A DNA stretch of 64,000 nt. It comes from Candidatus Brocadia sinica JPN1. Its GTDB lineage: Bacteria; Planctomycetota; Brocadiia; Brocadiales; Brocadiaceae. The stretch covers positions 2,294,001-2,358,000 of the forward strand of contig NZ_BAFN01000001.1 of NCBI RefSeq assembly GCF_000949635.1, in the 5' to 3' direction. This document shows, in pieces, positions 34,256 to 47,468 of this stretch. The notes under the pieces were generated by a model. The model had not been told where the DNA came from. It did no database searches and worked only from the letters and a program-made list of their open reading frames with translations. The position numbers and the translations under genes were made by a program. Each line of letters starts with the position of its first letter. Within the stretch, counting starts at the first letter, position 1.

Positions 34256-34783
34256 ATGGCAAATGAATTAAAAGAGCTTGTTGTAAAAGGATTGATTTCC
34301 AACTACCGCAACACGAGCAATTATTTGGTAGTTAGCTATCAGGGGATAAAAGCATTAGAATTTGATCAACTGCGAAAAGATTTGAGAAAAAAGAAAATTT
34401 GCATGGAAATAGTTAAAAATTCGCTTGCGGTGATTGCATTCAAAGAACTTGGAATTACGGGACTTGTGAGTATGCTTATCGGCCCTTCAGCGATAGTAAC
34501 CGGAGGGGATGATCCGGTCGTTATGGCAAAAGAAACCCTTGAGTGGTCGAAAAAAATACCTTTTTTACGTTTGCGCGGCGGGTTTGTTGATGGGACAACA
34601 GTTTCAGTTAACGATATAAATGATCTGGCAAAGCTTCCCGCTATGCCAGTGCTTCGTACACAAATAATTACTGGTATCAATGCACCCATTGTAGGGGTTG
34701 CAAGTGCTTTTAATGCTGTTTTGCGTAGCCTGGCAACGGTTTTCCAGGCAGTTAAGGATAAGAAAGAAAAAAGTGGTGTATAG
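34256..34783 (+). CDS. rplJ: Ribosomal protein uL10
   Basis: A 175-residue stalk base protein that anchors L7/L12 dimers. It shows the N-terminal domain with LVVSYQGIKALEFDQLRKDL and VKNSLAVIAFKELG, and a helical C-terminus (VASAFNAVLRSLATVFQAVK) for L12 binding. The leader is only 36 bases, shorter than the L10 autoregulatory leaders of other bacteria. Confidence 0.96.
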   Translation: MANELKELVVKGLISNYRNTSNYLVVSYQGIKALEFDQLRKDLRKKKICMEIVKNSLAVIAFKELGITGLVSMLIGPSAIVTGGDDPVVMAKETLEWSKKIPFLRLRGGFVDGTTVSVNDINDLAKLPAMPVLRTQIITGINAPIVGVASAFNAVLRSLATVFQAVKDKKEKSGV

Positions 34784-34819
34784 TTTTTTTGCAGAATTCC
34801 CGAAAGGTAGGAGGATAAA

Positions 34820-35242
34820 ATGACTCAGGTTGGTGAAGAAAAGACAGTTGAGCCGTCTGGCAAAATTTTACAAGTGCTGGATTTAGTGGCAGGAATGACG
34901 TTGCTGGAAGCCTCGCAACTCGTTAAAGCGTTTGAACAGAAATTCGGTGTCTCAGCGGCAGCGGTTGCAACCATGCCATCTGGTGTTGCGGCCGTAGCAG
35001 CGGAAGGTAAGGCTGCCGCTGTTGAGGAAAAGTCTGCTTTTGATGTGATTCTGAAGGATGGTGGCGCAAACAAAATCCAGGTGATTAAGGCCGTTCGTGC
35101 TGAGACGAATTTGGGTTTAAAGGAAGCTAAGGACCTTGTAGAAGGTGCTCCTAAAACAGTTAAAGAGGGGGTTTCGAAAGAGGACGCAGAGAAGATTAAG
35201 AAATCGCTTGAGGCAGCAGGTGCTAAGGTAGAAATTAAATAG
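34820..35242 (+). CDS. rplL: Ribosomal protein bL12 (L7/L12)
   Basis: A 140-residue stalk protein that recruits translation factors. The C-terminal domain ([20 protein letters not shown], then [15 protein letters not shown] and the end AGAKVEIK) is canonical. The N-terminus is about ten residues longer than common L12 proteins; the Ala-rich hinge is present (about 55-75). AGGAGG lies upstream of the ATG. Confidence 0.97.
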   Translation: MTQVGEEKTVEPSGKILQVLDLVAGMTLLEASQLVKAFEQKFGVSAAAVATMPSGVAAVAAEGKAAAVEEKSAFDVILKDGGANKIQVIKAVRAETNLGLKEAKDLVEGAPKTVKEGVSKEDAEKIKKSLEAAGAKVEIK

Positions 35243-35279
35243 GAATTTGTATTTTCCAACTTAATAACACAGGTATATC

Positions 35280-38200
35280 ATGGAAATCCGGAATTGTGGC
35301 AAAATTGAAGATGTTATAGAAATCCAGAACCTTGTTCAGATTCAGACAAGAGCATATGGTGATTTTTTGCAATCGGACGTGCCTGCCTCTAAAAGAAAGA
35401 ATCACGGAATCGAAGCGATATTGAGGGAGATATTCCCGATAAGTAACTATGACGGAACGATGTCTTTGGATTATATTAAATACGAACTTGGGAAACCGAG
35501 ATATACGCAAGATGAGTGCAGACAATTGCGGTTAACATATGGTTGCCCGTTTCGGATTTGGCTGAGATTAAATAAAGCAGAGCCTATCGAGGAAGAGGTA
35601 TACTTGGGTGAAATACCCGTTATGATAGGTGGCGGTGAATTCATTATTAATGGGACTGAAAGGGTAATTGTAACTCAATTGCATCGTTCGCCAGGAATAG
35701 ATTTCATCGAGGAATTTCATGCTGAGAAGAGGTTGCATTCGTGTAGAATTATTCCAGAGAGGGGCAGTTGGATTGAGTTGGAAGTAGGAAAGAAGGATAG
35801 CCTTACAGTAAAAATCGACCAGAGCGGAAAGTTGCCTGCTACCTGTTTCCTAAGGGCTTTATCGGAAGAATATACGAACGATGAAGACATTATCCGTCTT
35901 TTTTATGAATCGGAAGTTGTAAAAATATCAGATTTTGCATCAGCCACAAAATTAAGAGGCAGGTACACTGTCGATAAGATTGTGAACCCCCAAACTGGAG
36001 AAATTGTTCTTGAAGCAGGCCGACAAATATCCGATACGTTGATAAAAACGATTACGGATTTGGAAATCAAGAAAATTGAAGTAATTAAGAAAATGGAAGA
36101 TCCGTTGATGTTGAATTCGTTGGAGTCTGATTTTACTAAATCCCACGAAGACGCCTTGTTGAAAATTTATGCTCGGTTTCGACCGGGAAATCCACAACAA
36201 GTAGAAAAGGCCAGACAGCTATTTTATGATAAGTTCTTTGATGTAAAGAGATACAGATTGGGATCGGTGGGAAGATTTAGGCTGAACAGGAAGTTGGGGC
36301 ACAACATTAATGAAGCCGAGATGACGTTACAAAAAGAAGATTATGTAGAGGCCGTACGGTATATAATGAAGTTACGCAAAGGTGAGACTGGGGCATCTGT
36401 TGACGATATCGATAATTTAGGGAATCGGCGGCTTCGAACCATTGATGAGCTGGCAGGGGAAGAGTTACGCAAAGGTTTTTTGAAACTAAGGAGAACTGTG
36501 CAAGAACGGTTAAGCGTAAAAGATTCCGAGCAATTAACACCGCGTTCGCTGGTTAACTCTAAGGCTATTTTTTCGGCGATAGACTATTTCTTTAGTAGAA
36601 GCGAACTGTCGCAAGTATTAGATCAGACAAATCCTTTGGCACAATTAACTCACGAAAGAAGATTAAGTGCTTTAGGACCTGGCGGGTTAAACAGAAAGCG
36701 AGCGGGTTTCGAAGTTAGAGATGTTCATGTATCTCATTATGGCAGGGTTTGTCCAATCGAGACGCCTGAAGGTACCAATATAGGCTTGATTGCATCCTTG
36801 AGCATTTATGCTACAACGGATGAATATGGTTTTTTGATTACGCCGTATCGTATAATCGATAAGGGAAAGATTACTGATAAAATAACGTATCTTCGTGCTG
36901 ACGAAGAAGAAAATAAATTAATAGCTCCTGCGGATGTGTTAATAAGCGGTACGGAGAAACTAGAGAAGGAAAACGTTTTATGTAGATATAACGGTGATTT
37001 TCACCAGGTGAATTTTAAAGACGTAAATTACATGGATGTTTCTCCCAAACAACTGGTAGGAGTATCGGCCAGCCTGATACCTTTTCTTGAACATAGCGAT
37101 GCGAACAGGGCGCTAATGGGTTCTAATATGCAAAGGCAGGCAGTGCCACTGTTAAAAACAGAACCTCCAATAATATCCACTGGTATGGAACGGTTCGTTG
37201 CACAGAATTCAAGTATGACTGTCCAGGCGATGAACGCTGGGGCTATAACAAAAGTAACGGCAGATGAAATTGTTATAGATGATAAGGATATCTACAAACT
37301 GAGGAAATTTGTAGGTTTAAATGAAGGTACATGTTTGAATCAGAAACCAATGGTTGTTGAAGGTCAAAAGGTAAAAAGGGGAGAGGTGATCGCTGATGGA
37401 GCCGCCACTTGCAGGGGTGAGCTAAGTTTAGGCAAAAATGTTTTGGTGGCCTTTATGACCTGGGATGGATACAATTTTGAAGATGCCATAGTGATCAGCG
37501 AGGCATTACTTAAGGATGATCGTTTTACTTCCATACACAGAGATGAGTTTGAGGTGGAAATACGGGAGACGAAGTTGGGAAGGGAGGAGTTTACCCGTGA
37601 TATTCCCAATGTTTCCGAAAAAGCTTTAAGTAATCTTGATGAAAACGGTGTAATACGAATTGGGACAAAGGTAAAGCCTGGAGATATACTGGTTGGCAAG
37701 ATTGCCCCAAAGAGCAGGAGTGAATTGTCTCCCGAAGAAAAATTATTGCATGCCATTTTTGGACGTGCAGGTGAAGATGTGAAAAACGAATCTCTTGAGG
37801 TTCCTTCCGGCATGGAAGGAATTGTAATCAATACGCAGGTGTTTTCCAGAAAGTCTTATCTATCTGATGACAAGAGACAGAAGATTTTACAAGAAATAAA
37901 CGAAATAGAAACAAAATATGATGAAAGTATTTCAAAAGAATTTGTGAAAATGTTGAAGGCAATAGATGAGGACATCAAAGAACCTTTGGTGGATATACAA
38001 ACAGGACAGACATATTCGGTTGAACGAGGTATGCCAGTGAAGTCTATCCTTATGCTCGAGGAACGTTTTGATATTGAGAACATAGAGTTCAGCAATAAAA
38101 AGAAAAAAGAGAAGGTCGTCGAAATTAGTCGTGAATACTGCGAAAAAATTGAATTTTTGAAGGATGAAAGAGATAGAAAAATTAATCATTTGAAACGGGG

Positions 38201-38972
38201 TGATGAATTACCTACTGGAGTATTGGAGCTCGCAAAGATATCTGTTGCGACGAAGAGAAAGCTGTCTGTTGGGGATAAAATGGCTGGGAGACATGGTAAT
38301 AAAGGTGTTATTTCCAAAATTCTTCCGGAGGAGGATATGCCTTTCTTGGCTGACGGGACAAGAGTGGAGATGTTGTTGAATCCGCTGGGTGTACCTTCGA
38401 GAATGAATGTTGGTCAGATTCTTGAGACCCATTTAGGATGGGCAGCGAAAAAAATGGGATTCCGGGCAGTCACTCCAATTTTTGAGGGGGCAAGTGAGGA
38501 AGAAATTAGGGCGACCCTGAGGAATGCTGGCCTGCCTGAGGACGGAAAAGCCGTTTTGTACGATGGCCGCAGTGGTGAACCTTTTGAACAAAAGGTTACG
38601 GTAGGTTATATGTATATGTTAAAACTCCATCATTTGGTAGACGAAAAAGTACACGCAAGGGCGACGGGCCCATACTCGTTGATTACTCAGCAACCGTTAG
38701 GTGGGAAGGCAAGATTCGGTGGGCAGAGATTCGGTGAAATGGAAGTTTGGGCGCTTGAAGCGTATGGCTCTGCGCATAATTTGCAGGAATTGCTGACTGT
38801 GAAAAGTGATGATGTCGAGGGAAGAACAAAGATTTACGAATCGATGGTAAAGGGTGAAAATACGCTGGAAGCTGGGACACCGGCGTCTTTTGAAGTACTT
38901 GCGAATGAAATTGCTGGGCTGGGGTTAAGTTTGAAATTGGAAAAGAAAAAAATGGAAGTGTTAAAAGAGTGA
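35280..38972 (+). CDS. rpoB: RNA polymerase subunit beta
   Basis: A 1230-residue catalytic subunit. The rifampicin pocket region ([20 protein letters not shown] is at about 458-477) and [13 protein letters not shown] are intact, as are [12 protein letters not shown], the active-site [13 protein letters not shown] segment and the C-terminal [19 protein letters not shown]-like region. It is uninterrupted, and 84 bases separate it from rpoC. Confidence 0.98.
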   Translation: MEIRNCGKIEDVIEIQNLVQIQTRAYGDFLQSDVPASKRKNHGIEAILREIFPISNYDGTMSLDYIKYELGKPRYTQDECRQLRLTYGCPFRIWLRLNKAEPIEEEVYLGEIPVMIGGGEFIINGTERVIVTQLHRSPGIDFIEEFHAEKRLHSCRIIPERGSWIELEVGKKDSLTVKIDQSGKLPATCFLRALSEEYTNDEDIIRLFYESEVVKISDFASATKLRGRYTVDKIVNPQTGEIVLEAGRQISDTLIKTITDLEIKKIEVIKKMEDPLMLNSLESDFTKSHEDALLKIYARFRPGNPQQVEKARQLFYDKFFDVKRYRLGSVGRFRLNRKLGHNINEAEMTLQKEDYVEAVRYIMKLRKGETGASVDDIDNLGNRRLRTIDELAGEELRKGFLKLRRTVQERLSVKDSEQLTPRSLVNSKAIFSAIDYFFSRSELSQVLDQTNPLAQLTHERRLSALGPGGLNRKRAGFEVRDVHVSHYGRVCPIETPEGTNIGLIASLSIYATTDEYGFLITPYRIIDKGKITDKITYLRADEEENKLIAPADVLISGTEKLEKENVLCRYNGDFHQVNFKDVNYMDVSPKQLVGVSASLIPFLEHSDANRALMGSNMQRQAVPLLKTEPPIISTGMERFVAQNSSMTVQAMNAGAITKVTADEIVIDDKDIYKLRKFVGLNEGTCLNQKPMVVEGQKVKRGEVIADGAATCRGELSLGKNVLVAFMTWDGYNFEDAIVISEALLKDDRFTSIHRDEFEVEIRETKLGREEFTRDIPNVSEKALSNLDENGVIRIGTKVKPGDILVGKIAPKSRSELSPEEKLLHAIFGRAGEDVKNESLEVPSGMEGIVINTQVFSRKSYLSDDKRQKILQEINEIETKYDESISKEFVKMLKAIDEDIKEPLVDIQTGQTYSVERGMPVKSILMLEERFDIENIEFSNKKKKEKVVEISREYCEKIEFLKDERDRKINHLKRGDELPTGVLELAKISVATKRKLSVGDKMAGRHGNKGVISKILPEEDMPFLADGTRVEMLLNPLGVPSRMNVGQILETHLGWAAKKMGFRAVTPIFEGASEEEIRATLRNAGLPEDGKAVLYDGRSGEPFEQKVTVGYMYMLKLHHLVDEKVHARATGPYSLITQQPLGGKARFGGQRFGEMEVWALEAYGSAHNLQELLTVKSDDVEGRTKIYESMVKGENTLEAGTPASFEVLANEIAGLGLSLKLEKKKMEVLKE

Positions 38973-39056
38973 TCGATGAAGGTAGTTTGATTTCTATTAC
39001 AGCAAAAAGTAATAAAATGAAATAGGTAAGGAATTTCTATTAAGAGGTTTTTTAGA

Positions 39057-42000
39057 ATGGCAGATATAGTGTACGATAAAATAAATGAGTATAGCTCAGT
39101 GAAAATATCACTTGCATCGCCTGAAGATATTAGAAGTTGGTCTTACGGGGAGGTAAAAAAGCCGGAAACGATCAATTATCGTACGTACAGGGCTGAAAAA
39201 GATGGCTTGTTTTGTGAACGTATTTTTGGCCCTGAGCGCAATTGGGAATGTTTTTGTGGGAAATATAAAGGGATAAAGCATAAAGGAATTATATGCGACC
39301 GTTGTGGTGTGAAGATTACCCACTCACGTGTTAGAAGAAAGCGTATGGGTCATATCAATCTGGCTGCACCCATTGTTCACATTTGGTTCTTTAAGGCAAT
39401 GCTGTCCCGTCTGGGTACACTCTTGGGGATGAAAACCACCTCGCTGGAAAGAATTATCTATTTTCAGGATTACGTTGTAATAGAGACTGGAAGTACTCAG
39501 TTAAAAGAATATCAGATACTCAGTGAAGAAGAATATAAAACGAATAAAGAAAAATATGGAGAGCAGTCTTTCAAAGCCGGAATGGGTGCAGAGGCGATAC
39601 GGACCCTTCTGCAAAAGATCGATTTAGTTGCGTTGTCAAAGGAGTTGCGCGAAGAACTTAATCAAACGAAATCGAAACAACGTGCCAAAGAGATAATTAA
39701 ACGGTTGGAAATTGTTGAGGCATTCAGAGATTCTGGAAATAAACCTGAATGGATGGTGCTTAGCGTGGTTCCGGTTATTCCTCCTGATCTGAGACCACTG
39801 GTGCTTCTCGAAAGCGGAAACTTTGCAACGTCTGATCTCAATGATCTGTACAGGAGGATTATTAACCGTAATAATCGTTTAAAGAAGTTGATCGATTTGA
39901 ACGCCCCGGAAGTAATTATAAGAAACGAAAAAAGAATGTTGCAGCAGGCTGTTGATGCCTTGTTTGATAATACGAGGGGAAAGCGCCCTGTATTGGGTAG
40001 CAACAACAGACCATTAAAATCGTTAACCGATATGATAAAAGGCAAACAAGGGCGTTTTAGAGAAAATTTACTTGGGAAAAGGGTCGATTATTCTGCGCGT
40101 TCTGTGATAGTTGTGGGACCTGAGTTAAAATTGCACCAATGTGGCTTGCCAAAGAAAATAGCGCTCGAATTGTTTCAGCCATTCATAATTCGAAGGTTAA
40201 AAGAGATGGGACTTGCCGATACAATTAAGAGTGCTAAAAAGATGTTGGGTCGCAAAGATAAGGAAGTTTGGGATATTCTTGAAGAGGTGGTCAAACGACA
40301 TCCTGTATTGCTCAATCGGGCGCCCACATTACATAGGATGGGCATACAGGCTTTTGAGCCTATTCTGGTGGAGGGGAATGCTATCAAATTGCATCCGTTA
40401 GTATGTCGCGGCTTCAATGCCGATTTTGATGGCGATCAGATGGCTGTTCATCTCCCTCTTTCTATAGAAGCCCAGGTTGAGGCGATTACCTTAATGCTGT
40501 CTACGAATAATATCTTTTCGCCGGCTTCTGGTGAACCAATTATTACGCCAACCCAGGATATTGTATTGGGTTGTTCTTTTCTTACCACAAGTTTGCAGGA
40601 CAGCTCGGAAGATAAATACAAAAAATTTAGCGGTCCTGACGAAGTTGTTTATGCGCTTTCTCAGAAAAAGGTACATTTGCACACGAAAATTGAGGTAAGA
40701 ATAAAACAAACAAGAATTATAAAAGATAGATTTGGCGCTGAAGAATCCAAGAATGGTTTATGCAAAACAACAGTAGGTCGTGTTGTTTTTAATAATATAT
40801 TACCTGATGGAATGCCTTTTTACAATTATACATTGGATTTAAAAGGTATTAGCAGGATAATTCAAGATTGTTATAAGTTGCTTGGCAGAGAAAAAACGAT
40901 TGATTTATTAGATAATATTAAAGAAATAGGTTTCAAGGAATGTACTAAGGCAGGCCTTTCGTTTGCTATAACAGATGTAAAAATGCCCACAAAGAAACAG
41001 GAGATTATTGACAGGACGCAAGAGGAGATCGAAAAAATACAGAAACTATATCGAAAAGGAATAATAACGGAAGGAGAAAGGTACAATCAGATCATAGATA
41101 CTTGGACCTATGCCGGTGAAAGGGTTGCAGAGGAGATGTTGAGTGAGCTGAAAAACGATGTGAGGGAAGGGAAGCGGTATCTGAACCCTGTGTATTTAAT
41201 GTCATCATCCGGTGCAAGGGGTAGTTCTCAGCAGTTAAGACAGCTTGCCGGTATGCGTGGATTGATGGCGAAACCTTCTGGTAAGATTATTGAGGCTCCA
41301 ATAAAAGCTAATTTCAGGGAAGGGTTAGGGGTACTGGAGTATTTCAGTTCCACACACGGTGCGAGAAAAGGATTGGCTGATACAGCCTTAAAAACGGCAG
41401 ATTCTGGTTATTTGACAAGGAAATTGGCTGACGTTGCACAGAACGTGGTCATAACAGCGCTAGATTGTGGCACCACTAATGGTATTACCAAGAGTGTTGT
41501 TTACCGGGGGGAAAAAGTAGAGGTACCGTTGAGTAAGGTGATTACAGGACGAGTTGCGAGGAATAATATTGTAGATTTGGTAAAAGACGAAGTAATCGTG
41601 AGGGAAAATGAATTAATTACAGAAGAAAAAGCAAAGAGAATAGAAGCTTTAGGATATGAAAAGATTAAAGTCCGTTCGCCGTTGACTTGTGAAATGTCCC
41701 TGGGGCTTTGTATAAAGTGCTACGGAATGGATTTGTCACGAGGGCAATTTGTGGAAGAAGGTATGGCTGTGGGGATTATTGCGGCGCAATCGATTGGTGA
41801 ACCAGGTACACAACTTACCATGAAAACGTTTCATATCGGTGGCACTGCAACTCGTTCGGTGGAAGAGTCAGAGATAAAGGCAAAGCGGGCTGGAACCGTG
41901 AAGTATAACAATTTAAATGTAGTGAAAAATCCACAGGGAAAAAATGTTGCCATTAATGCAAACGGTGAGATATTTCTTATCGATTCCAAGGGGAGACAAA

Positions 42001-43166
42001 TTGATAAACATACAGTAGTGCTTGGTGCAGAGGTATTGGTCAAAGAGAATGATAATGTCGTTGCTCACCAAGTGCTGTCTAGGTGGGACCCCCATATGAT
42101 ACCCATATTAACAGAAATGTCTGGAAAAATCCGTTTTGAAGATATTGTGTTAGGTAAGACTATGAGGCAAGAGTCTGATGCTTCGACCGGTGTAAAGCGG
42201 AAGGTGATTATGGAACATAAGGGAGATTTGCATCCTCAAATCATTATTGAGGACGAAACAGGTAAAATTCTTGGCCTCTATCCAATTCCGGAGAAGGCGC
42301 ATATTGAAGTGGAAGAAGCTGAATTTGTTACTGCTGGAACTTTGCTTGCAAAAACACCGAGAGAAATTTCAAGGACTGAAGATATTACAGGTGGTTTGCC
42401 AAGGGTAGCAGAGATTTTTGAGGCGAGAAAACCGAAAGACCCTGCGGTAATGAGTGAAATTGATGGTGTTGTGGAGGTGGGTGAAAAGCGTAGAGGGAAA
42501 CGCACGATATTAGTTAAGAGTGAGACGGGGATGGAAATAGAACATCTCGTTCCCCGGGGCAAGCATTTAAAAGTACACAGAGGTGATCATATTAAGGCAG
42601 GTAGTCCGCTAGTGGAAGGGCCTCTCATACTGCAGGACATTTTAAGAATAAGCGGAGAGGAAGAGTTGCAGACATATATGCAGAAAGAAGTTCAAAATGT
42701 CTATCGGTCTCAAAATGTACCAATTGATGATAAACATATTGAGATTATCATTGCTCAGATGCTCAGAAAGGTAAAAGTGGATGATGTTGGTGACACGGGT
42801 TTTCTGCCAGGTCAGGTTGTCGATAAATTTAGATTTAAAGAAGAAAATAAGAAAATCATCGGAAAAGGTGGAAAACCTTCAACAGCGAAACCATTATTGA
42901 TGGGCATAACAAAAGCCTCTTTGCAATCTGACAGTTTTATATCTGCGGCATCGTTTCAGGAAACAACCAAAGTTTTAACCAGAGCTGCGCTTGAAGGTAA
43001 AGTTGATGGGCTGGTTGGATTAAAGGAAAATGTTATACTTGGGCATCTGGTGCCAGCCGGAACTGGTTATAAGTCCTATTGTTCACTTTCTGCTGTGCCA
43101 AGTGAAGTAGTCTCTTCAAAAGAGTTAGAAAAACGTGAGGAAAAAGAACTTGTTACATCAACCTAA
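39057..43166 (+). CDS. rpoC: RNA polymerase subunit beta'
   Basis: A 1369-residue catalytic subunit. The N-terminal zinc ribbon ([20 protein letters not shown]), the Mg-binding NADFDGDQM near residue 460, the trigger-loop region ([20 protein letters not shown]) and the second zinc site ([11 protein letters not shown]) are present. Length fits forms without very large insertions. rpsL follows 21 bases after the stop, so the rif and str clusters are joined. Confidence 0.98.
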   Translation: MADIVYDKINEYSSVKISLASPEDIRSWSYGEVKKPETINYRTYRAEKDGLFCERIFGPERNWECFCGKYKGIKHKGIICDRCGVKITHSRVRRKRMGHINLAAPIVHIWFFKAMLSRLGTLLGMKTTSLERIIYFQDYVVIETGSTQLKEYQILSEEEYKTNKEKYGEQSFKAGMGAEAIRTLLQKIDLVALSKELREELNQTKSKQRAKEIIKRLEIVEAFRDSGNKPEWMVLSVVPVIPPDLRPLVLLESGNFATSDLNDLYRRIINRNNRLKKLIDLNAPEVIIRNEKRMLQQAVDALFDNTRGKRPVLGSNNRPLKSLTDMIKGKQGRFRENLLGKRVDYSARSVIVVGPELKLHQCGLPKKIALELFQPFIIRRLKEMGLADTIKSAKKMLGRKDKEVWDILEEVVKRHPVLLNRAPTLHRMGIQAFEPILVEGNAIKLHPLVCRGFNADFDGDQMAVHLPLSIEAQVEAITLMLSTNNIFSPASGEPIITPTQDIVLGCSFLTTSLQDSSEDKYKKFSGPDEVVYALSQKKVHLHTKIEVRIKQTRIIKDRFGAEESKNGLCKTTVGRVVFNNILPDGMPFYNYTLDLKGISRIIQDCYKLLGREKTIDLLDNIKEIGFKECTKAGLSFAITDVKMPTKKQEIIDRTQEEIEKIQKLYRKGIITEGERYNQIIDTWTYAGERVAEEMLSELKNDVREGKRYLNPVYLMSSSGARGSSQQLRQLAGMRGLMAKPSGKIIEAPIKANFREGLGVLEYFSSTHGARKGLADTALKTADSGYLTRKLADVAQNVVITALDCGTTNGITKSVVYRGEKVEVPLSKVITGRVARNNIVDLVKDEVIVRENELITEEKAKRIEALGYEKIKVRSPLTCEMSLGLCIKCYGMDLSRGQFVEEGMAVGIIAAQSIGEPGTQLTMKTFHIGGTATRSVEESEIKAKRAGTVKYNNLNVVKNPQGKNVAINANGEIFLIDSKGRQIDKHTVVLGAEVLVKENDNVVAHQVLSRWDPHMIPILTEMSGKIRFEDIVLGKTMRQESDASTGVKRKVIMEHKGDLHPQIIIEDETGKILGLYPIPEKAHIEVEEAEFVTAGTLLAKTPREISRTEDITGGLPRVAEIFEARKPKDPAVMSEIDGVVEVGEKRRGKRTILVKSETGMEIEHLVPRGKHLKVHRGDHIKAGSPLVEGPLILQDILRISGEEELQTYMQKEVQNVYRSQNVPIDDKHIEIIIAQMLRKVKVDDVGDTGFLPGQVVDKFRFKEENKKIIGKGGKPSTAKPLLMGITKASLQSDSFISAASFQETTKVLTRAALEGKVDGLVGLKENVILGHLVPAGTGYKSYCSLSAVPSEVVSSKELEKREEKELVTST

Positions 43167-43187
43167 TAATATAGGGATGAGGAAAAT

Positions 43188-43559
43188 ATGCCAACAATAA
43201 ATCAGTTAATCAGGAAAGGCAGAAAGGGCGCCAAAAACAAAAGTAAAAGCCCGGACCTGGAAAAATGCTCCCATAAGAAGGGGGTATGTCTTCAAGTTAT
43301 GACGAGGACGCCAAAAAAACCTAATTCTGCATTAAGAAAAGTAGCTAGGGTTCGATTGTCTAATGGCAGGGAAATAACTGCCTATATTCCAGGTGAAGGT
43401 CATAATTTGCAAGAACACTCTATTGTATTGGTAAGAGGGGGGCGAGTAAGAGACCTCCCTGGTATTAAATATCATATCATTCGAGGAACGTTAGATTGTG
43501 CAGGTGTTGATGGCAGAAGGCGTTCCCGTTCCAAATACGGGACAAAAACACCCAAATAG
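43188..43559 (+). CDS. rpsL: Ribosomal protein uS12
   Basis: A 123-residue decoding-centre protein. [20 protein letters not shown] holds the Lys changed in streptomycin-resistant mutants (here Lys, the sensitive form), and the second loop reads [16 protein letters not shown]. It is the first gene of the str cluster rpsL-rpsG-fusA-tuf. Confidence 0.98.
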   Translation: MPTINQLIRKGRKGAKNKSKSPDLEKCSHKKGVCLQVMTRTPKKPNSALRKVARVRLSNGREITAYIPGEGHNLQEHSIVLVRGGRVRDLPGIKYHIIRGTLDCAGVDGRRRSRSKYGTKTPK

Positions 43560-43584
43560 GTTTTCATGAAGGAGAATTTAGTTT

Positions 43585-44067
43585 ATGGCGCTTGCATACA
43601 GGAGCACAGAGGTATATCTGCAGCCGGATATAAAATATAAGAGTAAGTTGGTATCCAAGTTTATTAATTGCCTTATGCGGAAGGGTAAAAAAAGTGTAGC
43701 TGAGAAAGTATTTTACGATGCAATGGGGATTATAGAAAAAAAGATAACAGATGTTGAACCTTTGGAGATATTTGAAACTGCAGTAAATAACGTTAAACCG
43801 TTAGTGGAAGTAAGGTCAAAGCGTGTAGGGGGAGCAACATATCAGGTGCCGGTAGAGGTTCCAAAGCAAAGACAAATTTCTTTGGCATTTCGGTGGATAA
43901 TAGGCGCAGCGAAAGGGAAAAAAGGACGTCCAATGTTCCAGCGATTGGCTGATGAACTGGCGGATGCATATAAAAAACAGGGAGCAGCCATAACCCAGAG
44001 GGAAAATACTCACAAGATGGCTGAGGCCAATAAGGCATTTGCACATTTTGCATGGTCAAAATTTTAG
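43585..44067 (+). CDS. rpsG: Ribosomal protein uS7
   Basis: A 160-residue 30S head protein. Motifs include LVSKFINCLMRKGKKSVAEK, VKPLVEVRSKRVGGATYQVP and the tail HKMAEANKAFAHFAW. Length is normal and the order is standard. An AAGGAG site precedes the ATG. Confidence 0.97.
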   Translation: MALAYRSTEVYLQPDIKYKSKLVSKFINCLMRKGKKSVAEKVFYDAMGIIEKKITDVEPLEIFETAVNNVKPLVEVRSKRVGGATYQVPVEVPKQRQISLAFRWIIGAAKGKKGRPMFQRLADELADAYKKQGAAITQRENTHKMAEANKAFAHFAWSKF

Positions 44068-44085
44068 TACAGGAAGTTTAATAAT

Positions 44086-46140
44086 ATGAATATTGAAAAA
44101 ATGAGAAATTTTGGTATTGCAGCACATATTGATGCCGGTAAGACAACCACTTCAGAACGAATTCTTTATTATACCGGAAAGTCATATAAAATGGGTGAGG
44201 TACACGATGGAACTGCGATAATGGATTGGATGGAGGAGGAACAAAAACGTGGAATTACTATTACGGCGGCTGCGACAACGTGTTCCTGGAATGATTATCA
44301 TATTAATCTGATTGATACCCCAGGCCATGTTGATTTTACTATAGAAGTAGAGAGGTCGCTCCGCGTGCTTGATGGTGCCATTTGTGTATTTTGTGGTGTG
44401 GGCGGTGTCGAGGCACAATCTGAGACGGTTTGGCGTCAGGCAGACAGGTATAATGTACCCAGAATATGCTTTGTGAACAAAATGGACCGTATTGGTGCTG
44501 ATTTCATGAAGGTTGTGGGAGAAATCAATGAACGATTAGGGATAAAGGCGGTTCCTATTCAGCTTCCACTGGGTAAAGAACAAGAATTTAAAGGAGTAAT
44601 TGACCTTGTAACTATGAAGGCCATAATCTACTCGGACGATGTTGATAAATTGGGGGTCAATTTTTCAGTAGAAGAGATCCCGTCTGAATATAAAAAAGAG
44701 GCTGAAATTCATCGTGAAAAGATGATTGAGTGGCTAGCTGAACAAGTTGAGTGGCTTACGGAAAAATTTTTAAATGGTGAGACTATAACAAATGAAGAAA
44801 TAAAAAAGGCCATTAGGGAAGGGACGATTAATTTAAAACTCGTACCTGTAATGTGTGGCTCAGCGTTTAAGAGAAAGGGGGTTCAACCGCTTCTTGATGC
44901 AGTGTGCGATTACCTGCCTTCACCGCTTGATAGGAAATCAATTGTTGGTACAAATCCATATACAGACGAAGATGTATCAAGAAAACCGCTTCCTGCAGAG
45001 CCTTTTAGTGCCTTGGCTTTTAAAATCGCATCAGATAAGCACGGAGATCTGACATTTGTAAGGGTGTATTCCGGGAAAATAACTTCTGGTACGAGGGTAA
45101 TAAACTCTGGAAAAGATAAAAAAGAATTAGTTAGTCGTATTTATAAAATGCACGCTAATACCCGCGAACAGGTGGATGAGCTTGTTGCCGGAGATATAGG
45201 CGCTGTGGTTGGTTTGAAGTATACCGTAACGGGAGACACCTTGTGTGATCCGGATAATCCTATTGTTCTTGAGAAGATGGAATTTCCTGATACTGTGATA
45301 TCAATGGCGATAGAACCTAAGACGGATGCAGAAAAAGAAAAACTTGGCGTTGCCCTGTCAAAACTGGCAAAAGAAGACCCAACGTTCAAAGTTCGCATGG
45401 ATCAGGAGACTGGGCAAATGATTATCTCAGGTATGGGTGAGCTGCATTTGGAAGTAATTAAAAATAGAATGCTGAGCGAATATAAAGTCGATGCCAATGT
45501 GGGTGCTCCAAAGGTATCTTACAGAGAAACAATTGGCAAAAAGGTTGAGGTGGAAGGTAAATTTATTCAGCAGACAGGTGGCCACGGTCAATACGGACAC
45601 GTATGGATTATACTGGAACCATTTAAGGGCGAGGAACCGGTAACTTTTGAAGATGCAATTGTTGGTGGAAAGATTCCGAAACAATATATAAGATCTGTAG
45701 AAAAAGGAATCAGGGAAACAGCAACGACTGGTGTTGCCGGTGGATACCCCCTCATCGATATTAAAGTTACGCTTACCGATGGTTCAACTCATCCTGTGGA
45801 TTCATCCGATTTAGCATTTTATACTGCTGCGAGTATTGCGCTGAGAAAAGGTGTGGAAATGGCAAAATCTATATTGCTAGAGCCAATAATGTCTTTGGAA
45901 ATTGTTGTTCCTGAGCAATATATGGGAGATGTGATAAGTGAGGTCCATAGTCGAAGGGCAAATATTCTTGAAATGGGTACAAGGGGTGGTCTCAAGATCA
46001 TCAAGGGTGACGTGCCCCTTGCAGAAATGTTCGGGTACTCGACGGTATTGCGATCAATTACACAAGGTAGAGGTACTTTTACTATGGAACCGTTGGAATA
46101 CAGACCTGCACCTGCGAAGGCGTTCAGTAGTGTTGCATAA
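44086..46140 (+). CDS. fusA: Elongation factor G
   Basis: A 684-residue translocase GTPase. The P loop AHIDAGKT (13-20), the switch region [22 protein letters not shown] and NKMD are clear, and domain IV keeps the [11 protein letters not shown] stretch that distinguishes canonical EF-G. Being in the str cluster supports the housekeeping role. The second tuf follows after 31 bases. Confidence 0.98.
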   Translation: MNIEKMRNFGIAAHIDAGKTTTSERILYYTGKSYKMGEVHDGTAIMDWMEEEQKRGITITAAATTCSWNDYHINLIDTPGHVDFTIEVERSLRVLDGAICVFCGVGGVEAQSETVWRQADRYNVPRICFVNKMDRIGADFMKVVGEINERLGIKAVPIQLPLGKEQEFKGVIDLVTMKAIIYSDDVDKLGVNFSVEEIPSEYKKEAEIHREKMIEWLAEQVEWLTEKFLNGETITNEEIKKAIREGTINLKLVPVMCGSAFKRKGVQPLLDAVCDYLPSPLDRKSIVGTNPYTDEDVSRKPLPAEPFSALAFKIASDKHGDLTFVRVYSGKITSGTRVINSGKDKKELVSRIYKMHANTREQVDELVAGDIGAVVGLKYTVTGDTLCDPDNPIVLEKMEFPDTVISMAIEPKTDAEKEKLGVALSKLAKEDPTFKVRMDQETGQMIISGMGELHLEVIKNRMLSEYKVDANVGAPKVSYRETIGKKVEVEGKFIQQTGGHGQYGHVWIILEPFKGEEPVTFEDAIVGGKIPKQYIRSVEKGIRETATTGVAGGYPLIDIKVTLTDGSTHPVDSSDLAFYTAASIALRKGVEMAKSILLEPIMSLEIVVPEQYMGDVISEVHSRRANILEMGTRGGLKIIKGDVPLAEMFGYSTVLRSITQGRGTFTMEPLEYRPAPAKAFSSVA

Positions 46141-46171
46141 GGTAATTTCAAAATAATCGGAGGTTTGAACG

Positions 46172-47374
46172 ATGGGAAAAGAGGTATTTAAGCGGACGAA
46201 GCCGCATGTGAATGTGGGGACGATAGGGCATGTGGATCATGGGAAGACGACGTTGACGTCAGTGATAACGCATGTGTTGGCGAAGCAGGGGTTGGCGAAG
46301 GAGAGGCCGTATGATTCGATAGACAAGGCTCCTGAGGAGAGGGAGAGGGGCATAACGATAGCGATATCGCATGTGGAGTACGAGACGCAGAAGAGGCATT
46401 ATGCGCATGTAGATTGTCCTGGGCATGCTGATTACGTGAAGAACATGATAACTGGTGCGGCGCAGATGGATGGTGCGATATTGGTAGTGAGTGCTCCGGA
46501 TGGGCCGATGCCGCAGACGAGGGAGCATATTTTGCTGGCGAGGCAGGTTGGTGTGCCAAGGATTGTGGTGTTTATGAACAAGGTGGATATGCTCGAGGAT
46601 AAGGAGTTGTTGGATTTGGTGGAGATGGAGGTTCGTGAGTTATTGAGTAAGTATAATTTTCCTGGGGATGAGATACCGGTGGTCAGGGGGTCTGCGCTCA
46701 AGGCGAATGAGTGTGGGTGCGGGGCGGCTACGTGTGCGAATTGTGGGCCTGTGTTGAAGTTGATGGATGCGGTGGATGCATATATTCCTGATCCGGTAAG
46801 AGAGATAGATAGGCCGTTTTTGATGTCAGTGGAAGATGTGTTTAGTATCAAGGGAAGGGGGACGGTGGGAACTGGGAGGGTAGAGAGGGGTCGGGTGAAG
46901 GTTGGCGATGAAGTGGATATAGTGGGGATAAGGCCGGAGATTAAGAAGTCTGTGGTAACAGGGGTGGAGATGTTTAATAAGACGCTGGATGAGGGGCAGG
47001 CGGGAGATAACCTTGGGGTGTTGTTGAGGGGTATAGAGAAGGATGATTTGGAGAGGGGTCAGGTGTTGGCGAAGCCTGGGAGTATAACACCGCACAGGAA
47101 ATATGAGGCAGAGGCGTATATATTGACGAAGGAAGAGGGTGGCAGACACACGCCATTTTTTAATGGGTATAGGCCGCAGTTTTATTTTAGGACGACGGAT
47201 GTGACGGGGGTGGTGAGTCTGACAGGCGGTGCGGAGATGGTAATGCCTGGTGATAATGTGAAGGTAAATGTTGAGTTGTTGACGCCGATAGCGATGGATG
47301 AAGGGCTGAGGTTTGCTATTCGGGAAGGTGGAAAAACTGTCGGCGCTGGTGTCGTTACAAAAATTATTGAATAA
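46172..47374 (+). CDS. tuf: Elongation factor Tu (copy 2)
   Basis: A 400-residue EF-Tu whose protein is identical to copy 1 at 30339. Identity runs from the ATG to the TAA and stops sharply at both ends, so it is confined to the coding sequence. It sits at the end of the str cluster as tufA does in E. coli. It shares the same Cys-rich insertion and the same G-ended codon preference. A good ribosome site (CGGAGG) precedes it. Confidence 0.98.
   Translation: MGKEVFKRTKPHVNVGTIGHVDHGKTTLTSVITHVLAKQGLAKERPYDSIDKAPEERERGITIAISHVEYETQKRHYAHVDCPGHADYVKNMITGAAQMDGAILVVSAPDGPMPQTREHILLARQVGVPRIVVFMNKVDMLEDKELLDLVEMEVRELLSKYNFPGDEIPVVRGSALKANECGCGAATCANCGPVLKLMDAVDAYIPDPVREIDRPFLMSVEDVFSIKGRGTVGTGRVERGRVKVGDEVDIVGIRPEIKKSVVTGVEMFNKTLDEGQAGDNLGVLLRGIEKDDLERGQVLAKPGSITPHRKYEAEAYILTKEEGGRHTPFFNGYRPQFYFRTTDVTGVVSLTGGAEMVMPGDNVKVNVELLTPIAMDEGLRFAIREGGKTVGAGVVTKIIE
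46172..47374 (+). repeat. Direct repeat: tuf copy 2 (partner 30339-31541)
   Basis: Second arm of the tuf direct repeat; identity begins at the ATG and ends at the TAA. Confidence 0.9.
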
Positions 47375-47389
47375 TACAACATTTTGATG

Positions 47390-47417
47390 TTGACTTTTAT
47401 TGAATATATGTTAATAT
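47390..47417 (+). promoter_or_regulatory. Sigma-70-type promoter for the S10 cluster
   Basis: TTGACT (47390-47395), a 16-base spacer and TAATAT (47412-47417), between the second tuf and rpsJ. It would let the S10-spc-alpha genes be transcribed separately from the str cluster. Confidence 0.6.
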
Positions 47418-47468
47418 TATTCCCTTTTGCAAAGAAAGTTTCACTATTACATTAATTGGAGCGTTAGA

